Below are positions 47,454 through 59,849 of a stretch of 64,000 bases of DNA, piece by piece. The notes beneath the pieces are model-generated. The model was not told the DNA's origin. It ran no database searches and saw only the letters and a program-made list of their open reading frames with translations. This DNA is from Schistosoma mansoni (taxonomy: Eukaryota; Platyhelminthes; Trematoda; Strigeidida; Schistosomatidae): NCBI RefSeq assembly GCF_000237925.1, contig NW_017386059.1:248001-312000 (forward strand), written 5' to 3'. A program made the position numbers and the translations under genes. How positions within the stretch are numbered: position 1 is the first letter of the stretch; each line of letters begins with the position of its first letter.

Positions 47454-48176
47454 AGGGCATATCTATGATACATACACTGCTAGAATAATTTGGGGATACC
47501 TGAGCTTTACCACAATCGTTCTTCACTGGTGATGCAGTGCTACTGTCTGTGCATAATGCTGAAATTTCGCCTCTTCTCTTAGTCCTTTGAATCATGTACA
47601 AGCATAAGTACTTGAAGTATTCTAAAGACTCCTTAACAAGCTTTTCTTCGTATGACCTTTTAGACATGCAGAGGGTCGTGACACAAATATTTCGAGCTTC
47701 GCAATATTGGTAATTTGTTTCGTAAGTACATAGTAGTCTGAATCTCTCACATATTCTTTCCTTGTTGCGGAGAAAGATGAAGACCCCCTTATTGGACCGA
47801 AGCGGGGAGTTCCTTGGACACCTTGGTGTAGTTCGTGGGGTCTGCAGTGCTGCAACGTTTATGTATAAATTTCTCAATGCTTCCCAGGCCTTTCCAATGG
47901 GGGATTCTGGTGTTATTGTCTGATCTACTGAGAATGTCTGAATGCATAGTCTCTAGTATATTTGCTTTCAGGATGTTAGCTCTGACCGAAAAATCGCTGT
48001 TGACAAGGTTATAAAGTTCAAAGACTAAAATATCATGGTCGCCGTTACCTAAGGTTGGCATATAATGGAGGTTTGTAGCATCATTCTTATGGTGGGTAAG
48101 TGTGCGATCTAGTAAGGATGACTCAGGGGCTAGGTTGAACCCAGCCACTTGTTTCATATCATGCACTGTGGTGTAT

Positions 48177-48470
48177 GCTACTTATGTTGATGGATATAAG
48201 TGGTACGGAACACCAATCGGAAGTAGAATGCACGCCAGCGGAAGGCTGGAAAGATCCAATGGCAAAAGGACAGAAAGGAAGACAGAAATTAATTTAAATA
48301 ACAACAGAAATGAAAGAATCAGTAAGCACGTAAAGAAAAGCTGGCAAAAGATATGCAGACGATGTATTTGATGCATAGCTTTCACATTTTGCTAAACCGC
48401 TATGTGATTTTGTATTAAACAATAAATTGGTTTTCTCCACTCCAGTGTTTGTTTACTACAAGGCAACCAC
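48177..48470. other. Unexplained segment inside the CR1-like element
   Basis: It sits where the N-terminal half of the endonuclease should be. On + it has a Lys/Arg/Asn-rich frame (to 48371) and AATAAA near 48420, but no recognisable domain. It may be an insertion or a diverged part of the element. Confidence 0.3.
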
Positions 48471-49762
48471 AGAGATATCTTGTGACACTAGCTGGTTGAT
48501 TAGATCTTTTATCAGCTTAATCACATGCTCAAGACAAGCTCTGAATTCTGAGTTTCTAGTATCCTTGACCTTATGAAAGACGACTGATCTGTCACTACGA
48601 TCAGCACTCGATTTGTTAGTTACTGTTTGGGGGACTGGCTTTTCTTAGGCAATATTAGGTCGTTTTCTAATTTTGATTTGTACACATTCGTCAGCTTTCA
48701 TTACAGTAGCAATCAAAGTCGTGCCAGTCACACTGTGAGATCCTAGATGAGTGTCAACGAATTGAGTGGTCAGGTGGTTGTTTTCCCTGCTAGAAACAAA
48801 TCTAGTCTTATAACTGGGATCTCCAGACGTTTCCTGCCCTCTGCTGATTGAAGGGCGGGGAAATGAAGAAACATCCTTTCCTGAGTTTTTGTTTCTGACG
48901 GAGTCTTTGAAGTCGGTCCTTACTCCCCTGGTCCATGCAAGTCAGTTGACTCGGGGCTTATCTAGGATAACTTCACACTAGTTTGCATATCGAAAGGGCA
49001 AGTATCATTTGATCCATCTTGATTACGCTTGTAAGTGCTTTTTTTAACAGCTCTCACTATCGCAACGGCTTCGGATAGAGAACTATCTGAGTCCGATTAA
49101 CGTTTCTGATACAACCGCACGCAACCATTTTTATTAAACGTTTGAAAGCCATAGACATTCGATCAGGGTAAACTTCAGGGTATCATCTTCTGCATTTGTC
49201 ACACTGCACGCCACTCTCCACACAGCATCGACAGCCGGTCATGGCGATTGCTTTTTGACTACTGTGAAGTCATCGATCAGAAGTTTTCAAATAAATAAGA
49301 CAGAGAAAACACGTGTAGGTAAAAACTGACAACCATAAAAGGAGAAAATAGGTCAGATCCAAAATGAAACAAATAAAGGGGACAGTGTACAGATGACATA
49401 TTACCCTCGAACAAACGACACTCTTGGTGTCACTTTAACTGAAACAAATTGGATTACAGTGAAAATGATCAAAACCACAAATTTAACTCAGAGAAGAAAA
49501 ACACCACTATCCTTTTCAAGTAGCGCGAGCGTTGTGATGTGTTTTTGATATTCCCCTTTGTTCCTATACTAATCCATTTGTAGCTACCAGAGTACGCTAT
49601 TTAATAGACCCGGAAATTTCTGCTGACTACAGAACATTCAGTAATGATGTCCATTCTGTCTGTAGTAACGACGTTACTTGGTGGAAAAAATGATAAAAAG
49701 CCAAAAGAGAAAGTTCCCCCAGTTTCAAAAATACCAATTCCAGGAATTAGGGATCCTTAAAT

Positions 49763-50090
49763 TAACCATAACACCTATGTAACAGAAAGTGATTCCCAAA
49801 AATAAACACCCTCATTACTACTCAACAATGGTACTGAACATGTTATTTTCACTGGGGTACAGCTGACTGATAGCGCTTGGTCAAGCATCCTCACTAGACC
49901 ACGCTTCAGCCCATCATGAAGCACATCTGTCCTAATTAGCCAGTTCAGCTGCCACATACTGCGTTACCCCCTCGCCCGTAAAATAAAGTACAGCTTTCTC
50001 ACCAATCGTGAACAGCTTACAACCAGCAATGAGAATAACATTTCAGCAAGACCTTAATATACTGTAAACAAATGAATAGATTTCAACCCT
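49763..50090 (+). repeat. Diverged LTR-like sequence, probable 5' LTR relic
   Basis: 'GCTTGGTCAAGCATCC...ACTAGACCACG' and 'CTAATTAGCCAG' follow the order of the LTR core at 54100-54431 but with low identity. It precedes the gypsy pol at 50428. Confidence 0.4.
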
Positions 50091-50427
50091 CCAAAGAGCA
50101 AAATAGTCCATTTCTGGCCTTATAAAAGGGTTGGATCCAAATAATTCTCCAGTAAAAATATTATGCCTGAAGAAAATTTAGGTGTCTCGTTTTTCTACGA
50201 TCTGAACCTAAATACTCGCTGGGTTAAATATGCTTGTTAAATCAATCTCCAACAATTAGAGTTTAAGCACACAATAAGACAGTTCCATCGTAGGACGTTG
50301 AAACCAGTCTCACCGACTGGTGCTGGTATCATAACCAGTATGGTAAGTCCTCCAGAAATTGCAGGAAGCCCTGCAACTATCCGAACTCCAAATCCACTGA
50401 CACGAAAAAATATTCGGGAAACTTCCA

Positions 50428-53400
50428 AGACGGCACGCGTTAACGGCAACCGTAGCCGGCGAACATAGCCGCCTCTTATACGTCACGGATGTGACTACGA
50501 AAGTTCGCTACCTCGTCGACACTGGCGCAGAAGTTAGCGTTCTTCCCGCGAACTCTAGTGACAGACTTCACGAGTCTGTTTTAAGTTTACAGGCGGCAAA
50601 CGGAAAGCCGATTGCTACATACGGTAAAAGGTACGTTTACCTTAACGTGGGTTTACGCAAACCCATTCACTGGATTTTCGTTGTTGCAGATGTCTCTCTG
50701 CCAATCATTGGTATAGACCTGTTACAATACCACAATCTACTAATCGACACACGCTCACGAAGTTTAATGGACGGAAACACTAAGTTATCTGTCTGCGTAA
50801 CTCCTTTTTCTGGTTGCAGATTATCCCCAGTCACAATTAAGCACGCCATAAACCCCCTATATCAATCATTACTCGATAAATACTCCGGCATATATCAACT
50901 GCAACCGAAATCGCCCTGTGTAACCAGCAATGTTACACATCACATCTCGACTACAGGACCACCTGTATTCTCAAAAGCACGCCGACTCGTTCCCGAAAAG
51001 CTTAGGTTGGCTAAAAACGAATTCGATTACATGATAGACTTAGGAATAATTCGACCGTCAAATAGCCCTTGGTCATCTCCCTTGCACATGTTCCCTAAAA
51101 AGGACAGCAACGATTGGCGTCCAACTGGTGATTATCGGCGTCTGAATGCTAATAGCATTCCCGATCGCTACCCGTTGCCGCACATTCACGATTTGACAGC
51201 TACCTTAAAAGGTGCAACTGTCTTTTCGAAAACCGACTTAGTTAAGGCTTACAACCAAATACCGATGGCAACCGACGACATTCCAAAAACCGCCATCATA
51301 ACCCCTTTCGGCCTCTACGAATTTCTACGAATGCTTTTCGGCCTAAGAAATGCGGCTCAAACCTTCCAAAGGTTTATAAACGACGTCTTCCGAGGTCTTA
51401 ACTTCGTACATGCGTATGTTGATGACTGTCTAATAGCAAATCCGGACAGAGAATCACATATTCAGCATCTGGACATTGTTTTCGAATGACTCCAAAGGCA
51501 TGGCATTACTGTCAACATTCAGAAATGCCAAATCGGAACAAACTCTTTAGACTTCTTAGGACACACCATTGATGCTCAAGGCATCCGACCCCTTAGAAGC
51601 AAAGTGGCGGCCATTCCGGATTACCAAGAACCGACCACGATTAGGCAATTGCGCACTTTCAACTGATTTGTAAGTTTCCACAGACGGTTCATACCTAAAT
51701 GCTCATCTCTTATGAAACCGTTAACCGACCAACTTCGTGGAAGTGCAAAATCAATTAGTTTAGACGACACCGCTCGATAAGCATTCTCCAGAGTTAAGGA
51801 ACATATCGCTAAGGCAACCCTGATTGCGCATCAAGACACTCAAGCACTCATTAGTATCGCCATAGACGCATCCGACTCAGCAATCGGAGAAGTCTTAGAA
51901 CAATGGGTTAACAACTCGTGGCAACCTCTAGGATTTTTCTCGAGATGGTTGTTAGACGCGGAATCTAGGTACAGCATTTTCGGTAGGGAACTCCTAGCTA
52001 TGTATCGTCCTGTACGACATTTCCAACATTCCATCGAAGGAAGAGAATTCACGCTTTTTACCGATCACAAACCTCTTACCTTCCCTTTAAGTTCATCTTC
52101 AGACAAGTACTCACCGCGAGAGTCTCGACAACTGGACTACATTTCGCAGTTTACTTCAAATATACAACACATTTCTGGAGCAAACAATGTAGTCGCAGAC
52201 GCCTTGTCTCGAATAAGTTTTTTGAACAGTTTCCAAGGAATTGACCTTCTTAAACTCGCTCAGCTTCAAAAAGAAGACATTGATCTTCAGCATGAGTTAT
52301 CCTCGACAACTCTTAAACTACGTATTAAGCAGATGGGAACAGGTAAGGAAACCTTACTTTGCGACACATCTACAGGTAGGGATCGTCCAATTGTACCAAA
52401 ACATTATCGACGCAACGTCTTCAATACGTTGCACAATCTTTCTCATCCAGGTGTCCGTGCAACAATCAAGCTTATAGACGAACGGTTTTGCTGGCCTGGT
52501 ATGAATAAAGACGTGAGGGAGTGGGTACGCTCCTGTGTAAGCTGCCAGAAATCTTAGGTAATTAGACTCAACAAATGTCCCTTAGGCTTTTTCAAAACCC
52601 TTGACGCTCGTTTCGACCACGTTCATCTAGATTTGGTAGGACCCTTACCCGATTCAAACGGATACTCATATCTCTTAACATGCGTAGACCGTTTCACTCG
52701 ATGGCCAGAAGCAGTACCTATTAGAGACATTACTGCTGAAACAGTGGCTCGCGCTTTCATCGAACGATGGGTTGCGAATTTCGGCTGCACATCAACCATC
52801 ACTACAGACCGCAGACGCCAGTTCGAATCTGGACTTTTCCGTTGCCTGACCTCACTATTAGGAATCACTCCCTTCCGAACGACCGCCTACCACCCACAAG
52901 CAAACGGGTTGGTAGAACGTTTTCATAGACAACTTAAAGCTTCACTATCAGCTACAAACGTTTCACAGTGGACAGACGCTCTTCCACTCGTCTTGATAGG
53001 TATCCGCAATGCAGTGAAAGCTGACATTGGATACACTGCATCTCAACTCGTTTACGGAACGACACTCGGACTTCCAGGAGAATTCGTAGATCCTTCGGCT
53101 TCTTCATTGAACACGGATCTAAGCTCTTACACGAGTAGGCTTGCAAATGCAATGCGTTCAGTTAAACCTGCTCACACTCGACCTTAATCAACTGATGTTT
53201 TCGTTCAACCTGACTTACGACATAGTACACACGTCTTCGTTCGTCGAGACCCACATCGACGACTTCTCGAATCAGCATACGAAGGACCCTTCAAAGTTCT
53301 TCAACATCAACCTAAGTACTATGTAGTCGATAAGAACGGCACGAACGATATCATCAGTATCGATCGCCTAAAAGCAGCGTACTTAGAAGGAAACCCTAGC

Positions 53401-53575
53401 TACGTCGATTTTCCTTCAGTACATTCCAACGACACGGCTCTCACACTCGTAGTACCACACACGACAGCCGACACACACCTTGATACCTCGTTAACATCGG
53501 AAAATAAACCTAAAACAACGCTTTCTGGAAGACGAGTAAGATTTCCAGAACACCTAAACGACTATTGCACGTAGG
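50428..53575 (+). pseudogene. Ty3/gypsy pol, one frame with five stop codons
   Basis: Protease [13 protein letters not shown] with the DTG-type active site. [46 protein letters not shown] and the catalytic box YVDD. RNase H: IAIDASDSAIG (catalytic D kept), YSIFGRELLAMY and FTDHKPLTF. Integrase: SHPGVRATIKL, CVSCQKS, VHLDLVGPLPDSNGYSYLL, ITTDRRRQF (D present) and TAYHPQANGLVERFHRQLK (E present). Tail SGRRVRFPEHL. Stops at 51487 (TGA), 51664 (TGA), 51778 (TAA), 52555 (TAG) and 53185 (TAA) all lie in the same frame; I see no frameshift. The element kind is close to Gulliver/Saci/CsRn1-type flukes' gypsy elements (inference). Confidence 0.9.
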
Positions 53576-54099
53576 ACACAAACGTTATCTCGAATTCCCT
53601 TTGCATTATTTATCATAAAAAAGAATTATTTTAATATGCTTATTTTTGTATATTTATTTCAAAAAAACAATCTTTTTTACTTATGGACGTGTATATATAT
53701 ATATTTTTCATATAAAAAAACCCAAAAAAAACCCAATTTTTTCTAATCGCTTTTACGCTGTCGCAAGTGTATTACTTTATTTATTTTTTTTCCCGTTCAT
53801 TTTGTGTCCTTACGCAAGTATGAGTGTATTTTCGACATGCACTCACACGTTCTATTTTTTCTCTTTTCCAGGACTGCTGGAAAAGAACGACGAAGTTTGA
53901 CAAGGAACTGAAATTTTCATTGTACTTTATTTCTTTATTGCTATGTTGTACCTCCTGGTCCCTTAGTGTAAGGAAAGACGACCAGACGCTGCTAGATATA
54001 GCAAGCTATCAGAAGAGTGTTTACCAACGACAAACTCGTTGGGTTTAAACTTATGGCTGATCACGTATTGGGGTCATCACTACCTCACTAGAGGGGGAG
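53576..54099 (+). other. 3' untranslated part of the gypsy element
   Basis: T-rich with a short TA run at about 53692-53703. Ends in a purine tract (AGAGGGGGAG) immediately before the LTR, as expected of a polypurine tract priming plus-strand synthesis. Confidence 0.6.
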
Positions 54100-54431
54100 T
54101 GATCTGTAGCTGTAAATAATTCCCCAAAATCAATAGCTCATTAAGTGTTCGACATTGGATGCTGACCACGTTGTTTAAGTGGACTTGTTTAACTGAAGGC
54201 TTTCGGTCATGCATCCGTACCAGATCACGTTTCGACTCAGCGTGGGACACTACTCCTACGTTCACTAGCCAGCTTAGAGTAAACACTTCGCGATATATTG
54301 ATAACGTATCAAATATATCTTTCCTACCTCTTCGCATCTGACTTCTGATTTCGATTAGTTGGGGAAAGCTTCGTATATAGAAGGTGCTACTGGTAGCAGG
54401 TTGTAAAATCAGAATACTAGTCGTATCTTCA
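54100..54431 (+). repeat. 3' LTR of the gypsy element
   Basis: 332 bp from TGATCTGTAGCTG to CGTATCTTCA, directly after the purine tract. Related lone copies at 45514-45844 and 47132-47453. Confidence 0.8.
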
Positions 54432-54851
54432 ATAGACTGAAGTTTCCCACAGAGGTTTGCAGGTAGCTTTCTTGTTTGTAAGATTATTTTAACAACTAGA
54501 AGTTATAAATTGTTTAGTTACTCCTTTGGTACGTACCTATCAAACCAATCATCTCTTAATGTAGGCAATCTTCAGTCAAATATGTTTAGTTTAGCCATAG
54601 CCTAGATTAATGAATAAATGTCAGAAAGTTAGAAAGTAAAAACGGTCATTTTTACATTCTGTATAAAGTTCATACTAACATTCAATCTAAACTATAGCTC
54701 GCTCAGCTACCCAACTATGCAATCGTTCACCTGGAAAACGATAATTACCATGTAATTAATGTGGAAAGTTTGGAGGTAGTAACGAAGATGCTTGTAATAG
54801 GTTGTAGATTTATCACCTTGCATTCCTTCACAGGTTTTTGTCTTCTTTCAG

Positions 54852-54980
54852 ATTTGTCAATATGTCATACATGGAAGCACTATTGCAGTATATATGAATA
54901 CATGCATACAAACTGTAAAGTATTAAAAGCTATCAGTTTTGAAGATGCGGGCATTTCAACAACAGGGTCAATCACATCCA
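54852..54980 (+). CDS. Candidate exon of an unidentified gene
   Basis: It lies between acceptor TCTTCTTTCAG (ending 54851) and donor TCCA|GTAAGT. The frame is open, with an ATG at 54902 (MHTNCKVLKAISFEDAG...). It ends in phase 1, which fits exactly the two leading bases of the exon at 58790; starting at 54902 the joined product is 145 residues. The frame is also open upstream of that ATG to the acceptor, so more 5' exons may exist. No family recognised. Phase agreement and good splice sites are the only evidence. Confidence 0.45.
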
Positions 54981-57900
54981 GTAAGTTTTCATAAAATTAG
55001 CGGCAGGAAATTCCGCTAATGGCTCGAAATCGCGCCAAAAGTATGTGATAAGATAATAATGTATATACTAGTTAATACGTGTTGTATTCATATTTTAGCC
55101 CTTTCATAGTAAATGAACAAGTAGAATGGACTGTTGTCAAAGTTCGAAAGCATTGTTAAACACAGCAAATTTCTTGTAAAAATGTATGTCGCTCAAACTC
55201 CAGTCTGTTTTTAGGCACCTTTAGTAATTGTAGAATATGATAGATAAACTATGGCCTCAACGTGTTATTCGCTAGATTTAGTTTTCTAGCTCTTCAAGTC
55301 GCATTTTTTTAGCTTGTGTATTTCTCCACTTACATCTATTTCACTTTTGCGCTACTAATGCTATCGGTTTTATCTATATTTTAGCTTATGTATTAAAGAC
55401 ATCAGCCTCATTTAACTTTAACAAGTGTCAGACTCGGTCATATGAAGGGAGCTGTTGCTTAGGCTTCAAAACACTCGATTTCTAACACCGAATTATGGAT
55501 CTGACCATCATTCTATCACTGTACTAGTAATTGTGCTGTAAATTTTGCCGTCACACGAAAGGTACGGCTGGAAACCGAATACTAGTCTGTAAGTATCACT
55601 AGTCCAATTAAGGGAATGAAATTATAACAACCTACTGTAAAACGAATAGACTACACTTTAAATAATCCTTAAATTATTTTCTTTTACTTTTGGTAATGTC
55701 TCATCCTTATCGACCTCAGGTGATGCAAAATTTATTTTTTACTTAATCAGGGGAAAACAGATCTGTCCTTTTTACCTAAAGAATCGATGCATATATGGCG
55801 ATCGATGCATTAATTCTCATTGTTTACCAGAAAACAAATTGTCCCAGACTTCAAAGTGAGTACTTTCATGTCTTACAGTATTTGTTTTTTCACGACTCCT
55901 ATTCAAGATGAGTCTGTCACTTTAGGTCTGAAGAGGAAAATCGTGTTAACTTGTATAAACTAAGATCCCTTTCTACATCCCTGCGTGTTGTATTTGTCTC
56001 TATGCAGTCAGATTTCTGTCTACTGACTTACTTGTGGGCTAACTATAGCCTATCAGGTCACTGAAGTCACTGCAATTGTGGATAATATTAATAATCACGG
56101 GTACTGTTGGTTTGCATGCACTTATTCAGCCAACTCACTCAAATATAAGTTTACATATGTATTATTGTACCCTTGCTTTCACTATTATGTGGCTCTTCAC
56201 AAAGATTGTTATGTAATTTGTTTAGCTTTTTGTTCAAGTAGATTATATCTTAACAGGATTAGGTGTTTTGTCTGTGAAGAAATCTTCGCCTATCAAAGAT
56301 AATCAAGGATATATCGACAACATAGTACCTAAAACAAATGTGGTGCGATTATAATTTACGGAGGTCTTTCGGGCTACCCCTACGTGACCTTGAGACCACC
56401 TACTTGATAGGACTAAGTGAGAGTTAGAAATTAGTGTGAGGGATTGAGACTAAGGTTTACATTTGGACGTCGAAGTTGGGTATTACAGTTGTGGCTTTCA
56501 CAACGAACTGATATCAGCTATAATCCTGAAGCGTTATTTAGGGTTGGGGATAGGATCCACATCGTCAAGTCATCTCAGTGTATCGTAGTCAATTGTATAT
56601 ATTTTGTAAAAGTCTCTATCATAGAATTAATCAGAGGCATATCGTTTGCGGTGTTGTAATTTTCCTTTCATCATGACTGACTGCCCTAGACTCAGCACGT
56701 CCGTGGTATTTTCGTCGTAGGGAACTTTACATTTCTCATGTAAACCAGGGAAAGAGACAGATAATGAAGCATGCTCTCCATCATGGATTACGATAATGTA
56801 TATAATAATTCTTGCTTCATTTCTGCTAGTCGCCCGGTACAAGGACGAAATTGCAAACGAGAGTAGAGTTTATCCTCACCCCTATTTAGCCGTATGGACG
56901 AATGAATTTCGCGCCCAAATCCAAGACCTGCTGCCCTAAATCTGATTGGTTCGCCCATAAATCATAATCTCGACTGTGAAAATAAGAACTCTAACAGTAG
57001 CGAAGTTTTAGAGAAGCAGCGAAGAAATGTAGCGCAAAACTAAGAGGAATACGAAGAACCAACACTGACAGATTTTGAGCCATATCACTCTATATCAGTC
57101 ACTAAATATTTTAGTCATGTTGCGTATTTCAGTGAGGCAATTTATGATTTCTACATAGTCAAAGTTGAATCATTAGTTTTATAAACGTATTTAGTATTGT
57201 GGTCTGATTTCCCAGTTAAATATTGGGAATAAGATTCGTTGCAAGGACTTTATCATTAGGTTACACTGTCATAATAAAACCAGTAGATTTAGAGTCTCAG
57301 TCTGTAACATGCCACCATATTTCAGCTCAGTAGACCTAAAGCATGTTTGCCAGGCCTGTAAAGCTCAAATCACTTGAAATTTTTGCGCACTCTGTATACT
57401 GTTTCTCACTCTTACAAGTTGTAATCGAACTAATATATATTACGACTGAAAATGTAAGTTCTCTGATTCGTAAATCTCTACTGTTGCACGTGGTGTTTTG
57501 TTGTTTAATGTCTGTTCATGAATTTTGGCTCATTTAGTGAGAGATGTTTAATGCAGATGAATTCTATTAAGCGACATTTTGCATGGTTTATCTATAATCC
57601 ATGATATAGTATGAAATGTGCTGGGCAGATAATATAAATTTCATTACTTTAAACATTTAGGTTCTTGTTCTAGAGCCTTAATTCAACATAAAACCCCCTT
57701 TTTAACTTCAGATCTATTCCTTGTAAGTTCTATCTACAAGGCTACTGTCACAATGGGATCAAATGTACATTTTCACACAATATAAATGGTAATTGTGGTA
57801 TTACATAAATTTGGTTTATATTTAATTTTTATGATATATTTAATTCTAGTCATCTTTTAAAGTAATTCATACCTAGTCAAACCATGTATTTCTTTTCGCT

Positions 57901-58060
57901 GGTGGTTAATCATTGAATGGTATGAAAACAAATAATAAAACTGAATATCGTCAGTTGGAATACTGAGATATAAAGACAACTCTTTTCAGTATGGGGTTGT
58001 GAAAATTGTTGAATTTTATTGACATCACGATTTAATCTGAATGAAGTTAGATTTCTACAC
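54981..58060. other. Probable intron or intergenic DNA, no feature
   Basis: AT-rich sequence. No conserved frame. The small frames at 56078, 56444 and 57343 lack motifs and splice context. Confidence 0.5.
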
Positions 58061-58064
58061 GAGT

Positions 58065-58260
58065 AGATCCCGGTTCAGTGGTCTAGAGAAGCTAATTGTT
58101 CGCTTAAAACTAATAGTCCTGGGTTCGGTTCCCACTGGCAAGGTCGTGGGTGCCTGCTACATAGGAGTCTCATACTAGGACGAAACGGTCATCCAGTGTA
58201 TTCAGTTTTTCCGATGGTTGTCTAACTTAGATCAGTTCGTAAGTTCTCATCATTGAATCT
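58065..58260 (+). mobile_element. tRNA-derived SINE, best-preserved copy
   Basis: A-box region CAGTGGTCTAGAGAAGC and B box GGGTTCGGTTCCC at tRNA spacing. Body 'GGTCGTGGGTGCCTGCTACATAGGAGTCTCATACTAGGACGAAACGGTCATCCAGTG'-type with the end 'GTCTAACTTAGATCAGTTCG'. Internal RNA polymerase III promoter expected. Not a functional tRNA: no acceptor stem pairing or anticodon arm that I can fold. Confidence 0.75.
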
Positions 58261-58789
58261 CATTCGGGTTAAACCCATAACGTTCCGTCCATCTTTTGGT
58301 TTAGATTTTGTTAGCTAGTGTTTCCTAAAACTAAGGGGGTTCGTAATATAGTGCGATCACGTAGTCTGTAAGGTTTAATGTTTCGTTAGCATTTCTCCGC
58401 TCTCAAATGCTGTATAAGGGACGTCACGTGACATATAGTGTGGATAAGATGTTAGTCATCATCAAAGTATGGCTTAATGCTGAGCTATCGGCTTTCCATT
58501 CCATAATGGTCGCAAAATAATAGCTCCACAGTGGATGTCAGTGAAGTGGCCTTAATATATGACTACATACCTATTGATCGAGACAGAGATATGTCCACCT
58601 TTAAATCTTCAGTTTAGTATTATTACTTGTTTTAGCGTTTGAACAAGCATCAGTAAGATGTAGACAAAATTAATTTGGTTTCCTCGTAATTGTTGTTTCA
58701 TTGATTGGTAATTGATTATACCTTTGAAACTTTGCTTATTCTTTTAAGTGATTTTAATTGAAATGACGTAGAACTTTTCATTTATTCAG

Positions 58790-59148
58790 CCAATTCATCT
58801 CATAACTACCGCAGAAATTTGAAGGAAGCCATTGACTCAAAATATCCAAACAGTCAGCCAAACAATCTCACCAGATTCTTAACTAACACTGACACTAATA
58901 TTGCCAGTAAAACTATTAATAAGCCAATATCACCTGGTTTAACAGGTTTTTCATTCCGTCAGACTGAAAAAGTAATCAAAATGCAATCATCTCGATATCG
59001 TGAATGGGGATATGAAGCTTCAGAAATTTATAGCTCCTACGATCAGCTGAATGGAAAAGAGCTATCTATATATCGTTCATCTGGAAATTTTGTTCCTGGT
59101 ACGATTCCTTTATCTTCACCGTCAGAAAATTTATGTACATTTTCTTAA
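58790..59148 (+). CDS. Terminal exon of an unidentified gene
   Basis: Acceptor TTTATTCAG ends at 58789; the frame (two bases, then AAT TCA TCT) is open to TAA at 59146. It encodes 118 residues: basic start (NSSHNYRRNLKEAIDSKYPN), GLTGFSFRQTEKVIKMQSSR, YREWGYEASEIYSSYDQLNG and a Ser/Pro-rich end. The Tyr/Trp-containing middle looks like a short linear or microtubule-associated motif, which is only an impression. Codon usage and AT content match the other host exons. The TTG at 58819 is not a start. Confidence 0.6.
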
Positions 59149-59338
59149 AAATGAACTGTATTATTCTTGTATAATGTCTCTAAAATAACTCTATATCAAT
59201 TCATTTACTTATTGATTACAAACTATAGCCCAATATTTTCGTGTCCCAGGGTTTCCGCATAATCTGCGCATCCATAATGTATTTTCGAAGTCCTATCTGA
59301 ATAAGGATAAGCTACAATTCTATAACAAATGATCAAAT

Positions 59339-59480
59339 ATGGCCTACTCAAACAAGTGTAGACTACCTGAGCGGAGTCCACGTGATTGTTGTAACCAGTG
59401 GTTAGAGACTCAAAATCGTTTGGAATGGCACAGGTGCATCCATTTTTTGTTTTCCTCTATGTTCTGGGCTTCTGAATTCC
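59339..59480 (+). repeat. Dispersed repeat, same family as 29935-30245
   Basis: 'GTAGACTACCTGAGCGGAGTCCACGTGATTG' and 'AATGGCACAGGTGCATCCA' align with the copy at 29964. The frame through it is meaningless. Confidence 0.5.
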
Positions 59481-59849
59481 TCATAACGTTTTCGTGTTTT
59501 TATCTCACTAATTTACATTTTCTTGAATCGTATCATTGATGCCTAATCTTTTTTATTATTACTAAGACTGCAGCTATCTCTATTGTTCTGGGGCTTGTCC
59601 TGACAATTTTATTTCTCTGTGCTAATGGATTGTGGTAGCTTAAACCGATGTGCATGCATACAAGGCTCTACGTTGAGACTGACTGACTGACTAATTCAGA
59701 CAGATCAAAATAAACAACACAAAATTTAGCATAAATTCGTGCTGATCAGTATTGCTGACTCTGAGTTTTAACCGTATGCAAGTTTTTATATTAAAGCCTG
59801 TGCCGACAGTGTTAGGAAAAATACTTTCTAGCGTCCTTCCACATGGTCC

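Larger units (their letters stand above)
45850..49260 (-). mobile_element. Decayed CR1-like non-LTR retrotransposon
   Basis: On - in order: a Cys-rich N-terminal ORF1 piece (about 49240-49190, GCRCCVESGVQCDKCR), ORF1 helices ending near 48471 (ACLEHVIKLIKDLINQLVS), an unexplained insert (48177-48470), the endonuclease end (48166-47790, PESSLLDRTLTHHKND, then GNGDHDILVFEL with the conserved D-H), RT N-terminal parts split by an LTR (47132-47453), and RT C-terminal remains (46408-46193, RNDLGVVFNQDLKTTAHRRV). Frames are broken throughout. Clade assigned from the endonuclease-RT motif style. Confidence 0.7.

Noticed and set aside
58065-58260. tRNA gene
   Set aside because: A- and B-box-like motifs are present, but I cannot form acceptor and anticodon stems and the body matches other SINE copies.
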